From positions 1-64,000 of the forward strand of contig JAWKQR010000023.1 in NCBI GenBank assembly GCA_041390025.1: a stretch of DNA of 64,000 nt. Reading direction: 5' to 3'. The stretch comes from JBFFMO01 sp041390025. GTDB lineage: Bacteria; Myxococcota_A; Bradymonadia; Bradymonadales; Bradymonadaceae. Under the pieces are notes generated by a model. It was not told where the DNA came from. It did no database searches and saw only the letters and a program-made list of their open reading frames with translations. Of this stretch, positions 57,846-64,000 are shown piece by piece. Numbering within the stretch: the stretch's first letter is position 1; every line of letters begins with the position of its first letter. The position numbers were made by a program, and so were the translations under genes.

Positions 57846-58157
57846 GATTGCCGACCCAAACCCATGGACCGGCACGTGGGCTTCGCCATTCGGCAATCGG
57901 AGCTGGCCGGCCTAAGTCCCATGGACCGGCACGTGGGCTTCGCCATTCGGCAATCGGAGCTGGCCGGCCTAAGTCCATGGACCGGCGTGGGCTTTCGCCC
58001 ATTCAGCAATCAGGATCGCCGACCCAATCCCATGGACCGGCACGTGGGCTTCGCCATTCGGCAATCGGAGCTAGCCGGCCTAAATCCCATGGACCGGCAC
58101 GTGGGCTTCGCCCAGCAACCGGAGCTTGCCGACCCAAATCCCATGGACCGGCCGCGC
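57846..58157. repeat. tandem array of the dispersed hairpin repeat, period 54-57 bp
   Basis: CCATGGACCGG recurs at 57862, 57919, 57975, 58030, 58087 and 58141 (steps 57, 56, 55, 57, 54). Each unit carries GTGGGCTTCGCC, CGGCAATCGGAGC and TTGCCG or GGCCGG, so CGGCAA/TTGCCG and GGGC/GCCC hairpins can form. Because many steps are near 57 bp, a repetitive frame (MDRHVGFAIRQSELAGL) stays open, but it lacks a ribosome site and I treat it as non-coding. The gap between genes (57.73-58.19 kb) is otherwise empty. Confidence 0.85.
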
Positions 58158-58196
58158 AAACACTGGTAGTAAGCGTTTACTAACTTAGGAGCTGCA

Positions 58197-59042
58197 ATGG
58201 GCGACAAAACGATTATCACGTGCGCACTCAACGGCGTGTTGACCAACCCGGCACCACCCAGTGCCCTACAAACCGGCAGACATGGCGAGCTCGGCCAAAG
58301 AAGCCTACGACGCAGGCGCGGCCATCGTTCACATTCACTTTCGTGAACAGAACATGGGCCTGTTTCCGTCGTGGGACCCCGATCTGGCCGCGGACGTGGT
58401 CGACCGCATTCGCGAGGCGTGTCCGGGCATGATCGTCAACCTGACCACCGGCGTAGTTGGGGAAGACATCAGTGGCCCCACGGCGTGTTTGGAACGGGTC
58501 AAACCCGAGATGGCCGCGATGAACTCGGGGTCTCAACTACCTGAAGCTCAAGAGCAACGGCAGATGGGCGTGGCCTCCGATGTTGTTCGACAACCCCATC
58601 GACAAGATCGAGCGGTTTTGAAGGTCATACGCCAACAACATCACACCGGAATGTGAGTGCTTTGACATTGGCATTGTGCGCTCGATCGCGATGTTCGAGG
58701 CATCAGGAATGCTCAAAAACCCTACACGGTGTCGTTGGTCCAGGTGTGGCGAGCGGCATGCCGGCGCGCCTGGATCTGCTACCGATTCTGGTCGACGAGC
58801 TGCCCAAAGACGCGCACTGGCAGTCGATCGTGATCGGCCGCGACGATGTTTGGCCGATCCACCGCCGCACCGCTGAGCTCGGCGGCCACCTGCGCACAGG
58901 CGTCGAAGACACGTTCTACCTTGAGGACGGGTCCAAGGTCTCGGGCAACGGCCCGCTCATCGCCGCGCTCGCACAGGTTGCGCGCGATGCCGGCCGCGAA
59001 CCGGCAAGCCCTGCCGAAGCCCGACAAATTCTGGGTCTCTAG
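58197..59042 (+). pseudogene. BKACE-type beta-keto acid cleavage enzyme gene, several frameshifts
   Basis: ATG 58197 has AGGAG upstream. Fragments in three frames give TIITCALNGVLTNP, VPYKPADMASSAKEAYDAGAAIVHIHFRE (metal-binding HxH), CFDIGIVRSIAMFEASGML, GVASGMPARLDLLPILVDELP, IGRDDVWPIHRRTAELGGHLRTGVEDTFYL and ASPAEARQILGL. These are all parts of the 3-keto-5-aminohexanoate cleavage enzyme family (DUF849), which splits beta-keto acids with acetyl-CoA. Frameshifts lie near 58258, 58530, 58620, 58720 and 58745. With a normal reading it would be about 290 residues. Substrate unknown. Too many breaks in 500 bp for one mutation. Confidence 0.8.
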
Positions 59043-59118
59043 TCCTCGAAAACCAGCAAGACGTCTGGGTCGGGTTCTGGCACACTCTGCCGCATCTGAC
59101 CTCAAACATGGAGATCCC

Positions 59119-60591
59119 ATGCCGTTGATTTGCGCCATTGACCAAGGCACCACGGGCACAACCGTGATCCTGCTCGACGAAAAACTCAACGTTCGAGCCC
59201 GCGTAAACCGTGAGTTCCCCCAAATTTACCCGCAGCCAAGCTGGGTCGAGCACGACCCCGAGGCCATCTGGCAGTCGACGTTGGACACGATCGCGCTGGC
59301 GACCGAACAGGCCGGCATTTCACCGGCAGACATCGCTGCGGTGGGCATCACAAACCAACGCGAAACGACGGTCGTGTGGGACCGCAAGACCGGCAAACCC
59401 ATCCACAACGCCATCGTCTGGCAAGACCGACGCACGGCCGGCACGATTCGCCAGATCCGTGACGAAGGCAACGAAGCTGCGGTTCAGCGCAAGACCGGCT
59501 TGTTGTTGGACCCGTATTTTTCGGGCACCAAGATCGCTTGGATTTTGGACCAGACCGGCAGCCGCGCACGCGCCGAAGCCGGCGAGTTGGCGTTTGGCAC
59601 CATCGATACATTTTTGCTGTGGCGTCTAACGGGCGGCAAATCGCACAAGACCGACGTATCCAACGCGTCGCGCACGCTGCTGATGGATCTGCACACCGCC
59701 GAATGGGACGCCGACATGCTTCGGCTGTTCAAGGTCCCAGCGGCGCTGCTGCCCGAGATCACCGGAAACGCCACCGAGTTTGGCCACGTCAGCGGTGTTC
59801 CCGGTTTGGCCGATGGCACGCCAATCTGCGGCATCGCCGGTGACCAGCAAGCGGCACTTTTTGGCCAGACGTGTTTCGAGGTCGGCGACGCCAAATGCAC
59901 CTACGGCACAGGCGCGTTCCTGCTCATGAACACGGGCTCAATGGCGGTCATCAGCGAACACCGCATGTTGACGACAGCCGCGTGGAAGCTCGACGGCAAG
60001 ATGACCTACGCCCTTGAAGGCAGTGCTTTCATCGCCGGCGCGGTGGTCCAGTGGCTTCGAGACGGGCTTGGATTCTTCAGCTCGGCCGCCGAGATCGAGG
60101 AACTGGCTGCAAAGGCAGGCACGTCCGACGGCGTGGTTGTGGTACCGGCGTTGTCGGGTCTGGGAGCTCCTTATTGGAATCCCGACGCACGCGGCGTGAT
60201 CTGGGGCATGACCCGCGGGACAACTCGCGCAAACATCGCCTACGCCGCGCTGGAGGGCATTGCGCTTCAAAACGTCGACATCCTGACAGCGATGGAAAAC
60301 GACCTGAAACGACCGCTTAAAGAGCTCAAGGTCGACGGCGGTGCGAGCGCGAACAACCTGCTGATGCAGATGCAGTCGGACTTCTTGAATCGCCGCATCG
60401 TGCGTCCCGCGATGCTCGACACGACCGCACTGGGCGCGGCCTTGTTTGCGGGTCTTGGATCGGGAATCTACTCGGACCTCTCGGACATCCAATCGACCTG
60501 GAAAGCGGACGCTACGTTCGAACCCAAGATGGACAACAAACAACGCGAAGAGATGCTTCGTCGATGGCAAGAAGGCATCCGGCGCGTCTGA
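59119..60591 (+). CDS. glpK: glycerol kinase
   Basis: This 490-residue FGGY-family kinase turns glycerol into glycerol-3-phosphate. DQGTTGTTVILLD is the phosphate-1 loop. NQRETTVVWDRKTGKP, AIVWQDRRT, GDQQAALFGQTCF and PYWNPDARGVIWGMTRGT are glycerol-kinase motifs. Start ATG 59119 is five bases after GGAG. It overlaps no gene but is followed by an isomerase gene 8 bp later with GAGG spanning its stop region, so an operon is likely. No glycerol facilitator or dehydrogenase is next to it. Confidence 0.95.
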   Translation: MPLICAIDQGTTGTTVILLDEKLNVRARVNREFPQIYPQPSWVEHDPEAIWQSTLDTIALATEQAGISPADIAAVGITNQRETTVVWDRKTGKPIHNAIVWQDRRTAGTIRQIRDEGNEAAVQRKTGLLLDPYFSGTKIAWILDQTGSRARAEAGELAFGTIDTFLLWRLTGGKSHKTDVSNASRTLLMDLHTAEWDADMLRLFKVPAALLPEITGNATEFGHVSGVPGLADGTPICGIAGDQQAALFGQTCFEVGDAKCTYGTGAFLLMNTGSMAVISEHRMLTTAAWKLDGKMTYALEGSAFIAGAVVQWLRDGLGFFSSAAEIEELAAKAGTSDGVVVVPALSGLGAPYWNPDARGVIWGMTRGTTRANIAYAALEGIALQNVDILTAMENDLKRPLKELKVDGGASANNLLMQMQSDFLNRRIVRPAMLDTTALGAALFAGLGSGIYSDLSDIQSTWKADATFEPKMDNKQREEMLRRWQEGIRRV

Positions 60592-60599
60592 GGATCACC

Positions 60600-61412
60600 A
60601 TGCAAGAACTCGAACTCGAAGTCCGCGACCACGTCGCGATCGTCAGCCTCGCCGGACCCGCACGCGGAAACGCGCTTGGGCCCGATGTTTGGGGCGAACT
60701 CGGCGCGCTCTTTAGCGACCTCGACCAGCGCGATGATGTGCGGGTCGTGGTGTTGCGCGGACGCGGTGAACACTTCACCTACGGCCTAGATCTGCAACGC
60801 AACGCTCCGCTGTTCATGGGACTTGCCCAAGGCGGCAATCTCGCCGCAGAGCGCGCGACGCTACGTCGTATGGTGCACGCGTGGCAGGACGGCATCACAG
60901 CGATCGAGCGATGTTCAAAGCCGGTGATCGCGGCCATCGACGGATGGTGCATCGGCGGCGGTGTCGACATCATCGCGGCCGCCGACTGGCGCCTGTGTTC
61001 GGCGACGGCCAAGTTCTCGCTGCGCGAGGTCAAGATCGCGATCACGGCTGACCTTGGCGCGCTGCAACGACTTCCGCACATCATCGGTCAATCGGCGACA
61101 CGACGGCTGGCGATGACTGGCGGGGACTTCACGGCTGAACAAGCCCATCAGATGGGTTTGGTGGACGCGGTTTATGACAACGCCGAAGCGTTGTTCGCCG
61201 CAGCCATGGCCGAAGCCGAGCGGGTCGCCAAGAACCCGCCCTTTGTGGTTCACTCGGTCAAAGAAGTGCTCAACCGAGGACGCGGAATGACCGTCGAACA
61301 AGGCTTGGACTACGTGGCGACATGGAATTCGGCGTTTCTGGAGTCCAATGATCTCAAAGAAGCGATGATGGCGTTCATGGAGCGGCGCGAACCCACGTTT
61401 CAGGGGAACTGA
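60600..61412 (+). CDS. enoyl-CoA hydratase/isomerase, delta(3,5)-delta(2,4)-dienoyl-CoA isomerase type
   Basis: This 270-residue crotonase-fold protein has CIGGGVDIIAAADWRLCSATAKFSLREVKIAITADLGALQRLP. That sequence closely follows mitochondrial ECH1, including the three acidic residues (GGGVD, REVK, TADLG) used to shift the dienoyl double bonds. It should serve in beta-oxidation of odd-position unsaturated fatty acids. FTYGLDLQ supplies the oxyanion loop. The stop overlaps the next start (TGATG). Confidence 0.85.
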   Translation: MQELELEVRDHVAIVSLAGPARGNALGPDVWGELGALFSDLDQRDDVRVVVLRGRGEHFTYGLDLQRNAPLFMGLAQGGNLAAERATLRRMVHAWQDGITAIERCSKPVIAAIDGWCIGGGVDIIAAADWRLCSATAKFSLREVKIAITADLGALQRLPHIIGQSATRRLAMTGGDFTAEQAHQMGLVDAVYDNAEALFAAAMAEAERVAKNPPFVVHSVKEVLNRGRGMTVEQGLDYVATWNSAFLESNDLKEAMMAFMERREPTFQGN

Positions 61413-62125
61413 TGCCCAACGATCCGTCGACTCAGCGCTACATGATTGCGGCCGCGGCGATCTTGCTGCTCACCGCCGCAGGAATGGGCTACGTGCTGAC
61501 CATGAAATCGCCGCCGCCAGCCGACCACGACGCCGTGGACGACGTCCTCAACAACGCTGTCATCACCGCGGTGACGGAGTCGCACAAGGCCGCAGACCCC
61601 CAAACGGCCTCACAAACGGCGAACCAAACGGCTGGGCAGACCAACGGCGAGACCGCCGCACAGTTGGTCGCTCAAACGGCCCAACAGATTGCCGCCGACC
61701 CACCGACCGGTCCGCCGCGCGAAGACGCTGTCATGGCCAACCCGGGCCCGGACACGGTGCCCACGCCCACCGAGGCACCTCCCAAGGCAGTGGATGAAGA
61801 GCCCACGGGCTCGCTGGATCGCGAAGTGATTCGGGATGGAATCCAGTCCATGCGGCCGATCGTCGAGAAATGTTACAACGAGACCCTCAAAGACTTTCCA
61901 GACGCTGAAGGGCGCGTGACGTTGGCGTTCACGATTTCCGCCGAGGATGACGAGGGGCGAGTGGAGCTCTCGGAGCTCGACACCGAGAAGACCACGCTCA
62001 TCGACACCATGTTGCACGATTGCATGCTTGAAGCGGTCGGCGAGTTGCGCTTCCCCGCGCCCGAGGGCAACGGGAAGGTTAACGTCAAATACCCCTTCAA
62101 CTTTGCGAAAGCCGAGACCCCCTAA
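61412..62125 (+). CDS. AgmX/PglI C-terminal domain protein with membrane anchor
   Basis: This 237-residue protein has an N-terminal signal-anchor helix (MIAAAAILLLTAAGMGYVL) and a 90-residue Gln/Thr/Ala/Pro-rich linker (TASQTANQTAGQT). A C-terminal TonB-like domain (about 140-237) follows: REVIRDGIQSMRPIVEKCYN...GRVTLAFTISAEDDEGRV...CMLEAVGELRFPAPEGNGKVNVKYPF. This is the AgmX_PglI_C fold known in Myxococcus gliding-motility and adventurous-motility proteins. Cys residues about 159 and 212 may pair. It overlaps the isomerase stop by one base and converges with the next gene. Confidence 0.8.
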   Translation: MPNDPSTQRYMIAAAAILLLTAAGMGYVLTMKSPPPADHDAVDDVLNNAVITAVTESHKAADPQTASQTANQTAGQTNGETAAQLVAQTAQQIAADPPTGPPREDAVMANPGPDTVPTPTEAPPKAVDEEPTGSLDREVIRDGIQSMRPIVEKCYNETLKDFPDAEGRVTLAFTISAEDDEGRVELSELDTEKTTLIDTMLHDCMLEAVGELRFPAPEGNGKVNVKYPFNFAKAETP

Positions 62126-62844
62126 GGGTCCTTGCTCAAACGCTCCAGCGTTTCAACCACGCGGGGGTCACTGCGCAGCTGCGCGTCGATGCGTTGAAGC
62201 GCTGACTCCGTGTTGGTGTTCGGCTCCAACGTCACGGGTTGAAGCAAATCCAACTGCGTGCTGGCGATGGTGGTCAAATTGAACAGCCCAGCGCGTAATT
62301 GTGCGGAGGGTTGGCGCGGGGTCGATGCCACCAGTCGGACCACGGCCTCGGAGGTCAGGTGGATGTTTACGTCCCTAGCATCCAACACCAGTCGTCGCAT
62401 GATTGGGTTTTCCCCGGCACGCAACATCAGGGTTGGACCCGGTTCCACCGTCGTACGTAGACAGAAACGACCCAACGCGTCGGTTTGGGTCTGCCCCAGA
62501 ACCGTGGCGATATCCCACGTTGATGACGCCGTCCCGAGCACCACCGGCACGCCCGAGACCGTTTGTTCGTCTGGCAAAGAGGCCGCGTGTGCCTCAGGGA
62601 TCAGCGACTGCCACCACGTGGGTGCCAAGGCGAGCCGACCAAACGGCGCGGCGACCTGCCCTCTCAGCTCGACCGTTCCCTCACCGACGCACGGCGCGGG
62701 ATCCAAGTCGACAGCTCCTTCAAGCAGGGCCGATTCCTCAAAAAAATCCCCAGATGCTTCAAATTCCGATGCCGGTTCGGGCGGCGCGACAGATGGCGCG
62801 TCACATCCCAACACGAAGGCAAATACCCCGATCCAACGCTTCAC
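62122..62844 (-). CDS. lipoprotein, unknown function
   Basis: The start is GTG 62844 (GTGA overlap with the stop of the upstream gene), giving 240 residues with lipobox FAFVLGC (Cys13). A Glu/Ser/Ala-rich linker is followed by an Ig-like carboxypeptidase-regulatory type stretch (GVPVVLGTASSTWDIATVLGQTQTDALGRFCLRT). A helical C-terminus follows (IDAQLRSDPRVVETLERLSKDP). The longer frame upstream (MAASPAACFHPQH) is unlikely. Confidence 0.7.
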   Translation of the reverse strand: MKRWIGVFAFVLGCDAPSVAPPEPASEFEASGDFFEESALLEGAVDLDPAPCVGEGTVELRGQVAAPFGRLALAPTWWQSLIPEAHAASLPDEQTVSGVPVVLGTASSTWDIATVLGQTQTDALGRFCLRTTVEPGPTLMLRAGENPIMRRLVLDARDVNIHLTSEAVVRLVASTPRQPSAQLRAGLFNLTTIASTQLDLLQPVTLEPNTNTESALQRIDAQLRSDPRVVETLERLSKDP

Positions 62845-64000
62845 AACACCACCGCCGGGTCGATGGCGCCGACCTCGACGGCGTCGGGCGTGCTGCGGAT
62901 GAAAACAAGCGGCTGGCGAGGCAGCCATTGGTTGTCGTCAAAACTCGATGGATGAACGGCGACGTTGATGGACTCGGCACGCTTGGCCGCAAAATCGATG
63001 AACCACAACCCGGAGCGGCCTTGCGCCACCGCGATACCGTCGGATCGAACCAGGACCCGCTCGATCTTCTCGGGCAGTTTTATCCGCCCTTTTAGACCGG
63101 TTTGGAACGAGACCAACGAGAGTTCCTTGTCGTTGGATGCCACCACAACCGCGAGGGTATTGTCTGGATCGGCGTACCACGCACGGCTGACGTCAAGCTC
63201 GGCCACCGTGCGAGGCTCTCCGCCCCGGCGCCCGACGGCGTCGATGCGGCCACTGCGGTGCTCGAGCACGTAAACAAATTGAGCATCGGTGGACCAGAGC
63301 ACCGACGATTCGCCCTGCACCGTGTGAACTTGGCGAGACGCTTGGTAAAGCTCGGACACCCAAGCTGCCTGAATCGGTCCAACAGTGGTGTAGGCGACCG
63401 CGCCAGTCGAATCTGGGGCGATGACTGGACGTACACCCCGTAGGCCGTCGCGTTCGAGCCGCAGCGGTGCCATCGTCATCCCTTCGTGCGTGATGTACAG
63501 ACCCTCTTCGCCGGTTTCGGGATGGCGATCAAACACCAAAAAACTGCTGTTGGGCGAGTACGCGATTGGGCTGGGGCCCACGCGAAACCATGGACCGAAA
63601 TCGTCGGAGTTCTTGACCATTTCGACCAGTTTCTCGCGTCGAAGTCGCGTGGTGACGTTCTTAGACGGGAGCTTGGCCTCGTGAACCGCAAGGCGAAAGT
63701 GGTTCCCCGCGATCGCACTCTCGTTGCGTGGGTCATGGGATCGCACGGTTGAGACGACACGACCACGTTGGTAGTCGACCGCCACAACGCGGCGTTCCGG
63801 GGGTGAGCTTGCGTCGATCTCCACCCAAAGACGGCGCAAATCGGGATCGAGGCGAAGCATGCGATAACGCCCCGCAGGCAGCTCATAGCGCCAGATTTTT
63901 TGAATCCCCTCGGTTTCGATCAACGCCTGAAGCCAGCGTCTAGAATCTTCAATCGTCGTGTCGTCAGGTCGCAGTGCGTGCGCACGTTCCAGTTCACGGC
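62841..64000 (-). CDS. exported-type beta-propeller-like protein, 5' end outside the window
   Basis: The frame is open to the right edge (reading ELERAHALRPDDTTIEDSRRWLQALIE before the first in-frame TTG). The start is therefore missing and at least 386 residues are present. Repeating strands SPNSSFLVFDRH, GVRPVIAPDSTGAVAYTTVG and LWSTDAQFVYVLEHRSGRIDAVG are typical of WD40/TolB-like propellers. The C-terminal part is FIDFAAKRAESINVAVHPSS. Its stop overlaps the start of the following lipoprotein gene (GTGA), so the two are likely partners. Confidence 0.65.
   Translation of the reverse strand, partial: RELERAHALRPDDTTIEDSRRWLQALIETEGIQKIWRYELPAGRYRMLRLDPDLRRLWVEIDASSPPERRVVAVDYQRGRVVSTVRSHDPRNESAIAGNHFRLAVHEAKLPSKNVTTRLRREKLVEMVKNSDDFGPWFRVGPSPIAYSPNSSFLVFDRHPETGEEGLYITHEGMTMAPLRLERDGLRGVRPVIAPDSTGAVAYTTVGPIQAAWVSELYQASRQVHTVQGESSVLWSTDAQFVYVLEHRSGRIDAVGRRGGEPRTVAELDVSRAWYADPDNTLAVVVASNDKELSLVSFQTGLKGRIKLPEKIERVLVRSDGIAVAQGRSGLWFIDFAAKRAESINVAVHPSSFDDNQWLPRQPLVFIRSTPDAVEVGAIDPAVVL

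Noticed and set aside
57846..58157. CRISPR array or repetitive protein gene
   Set aside because: Units are contiguous with no unique spacers and vary in length (54-57 bp). The open frame through them has no ribosome site and the same repeat is found degraded in other gaps.

Overview
This window looks like chromosome from a Gram-negative, predatory-type deltaproteobacterial lineage, probably Myxococcota (possibly Bradymonadales). That placement is inferred from several traits. Three predicted exoproteins carry MYXO-CTERM-like tails (Gly-Cys, one membrane segment, Arg cluster). Others are Cys-rich repeat proteins, lipoproteins with Asn/Thr-rich linkers, an AgmX/PglI C-terminal domain protein and a Hanks-type Ser/Thr kinase. 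The 16S also reads as proteobacterial/deltaproteobacterial, but no alignment or tree was run.

Layout. 1-4.87 kb: an rRNA operon on the minus strand (16S, tRNA-less spacer, truncated 23S), with two promoters, two boxA elements and a 25-bp leader/spacer stem that should form the pre-16S processing duplex. 4.87-11.8 kb: rsmD coupled to a catalytically doubtful rhomboid-like protein, a polytopic membrane protein, a frameshifted dihydrolipoyl dehydrogenase, a small acidic protein, a frameshifted MYXO-CTERM protein and an amidohydrolase. 11.8-21.1 kb: three tandem AIM24 paralogues, mtaB, kynurenine 3-monooxygenase, a polyprenyl diphosphate synthase, a DUF4476 lipoprotein, a RidA protein of the 2-aminomuconate deaminase type and a large lipoprotein. 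21.5-30.9 kb: a Cys-rich lipoprotein, a DUF4920 lipoprotein, a tightly overlapping operon (TrmN6-like methyltransferase, lipoprotein, TPR-like protein, glucose/sorbosone dehydrogenase, LAS murein endopeptidase) and a rhodanese/persulfide dioxygenase pair. 30.9-35.2 kb: a signalling cassette consisting of a possible FHA/degenerate-GGDEF protein, a HEAT-ClpB-like AAA+ fusion and a Ser/Thr kinase. 35.2-42.1 kb: a TMTC-like membrane protein, a coupled operon uppS - lipid-anchored alpha/beta hydrolase - thiD - murF/alr fusion, and thioredoxin. 42.2-53.4 kb: MYXO-CTERM and TPR proteins, asd, an apparent in-frame fusion of a MYXO-CTERM protein with an outer-membrane barrel, truA, a free-standing E2-like acyltransferase, and PKD/lamin-tail and IgGFc-binding-like surface lipoproteins. 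53.5-59 kb: a disturbed stretch holding a 1,053-bp tandem duplication of an LRR-like lipoprotein, a multiply frameshifted lipoprotein gene with a heptanucleotide repeat at its start, a 54-57 bp tandem array and a multiply frameshifted BKACE gene. 59-64 kb: glpK, a dienoyl-CoA isomerase-like gene, an AgmX/PglI protein, and two minus-strand genes, one running off the end.

Two themes stand out. First, many genes are translationally coupled by ATGA/GTGA/TGATG overlaps, so true starts and operons can be read directly. Second, at least six genes are broken by 1-2 base frameshifts, several in homopolymers or repeats and very dense at 55-59 kb. These could be uncorrected read errors, real pseudogenes or, in two cases, repeat-mediated switches; the sequence alone cannot decide. 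A hairpin-forming repeat family (copies near 21.3, 47.3, 53.4 and 57.9 kb) sits only between genes.
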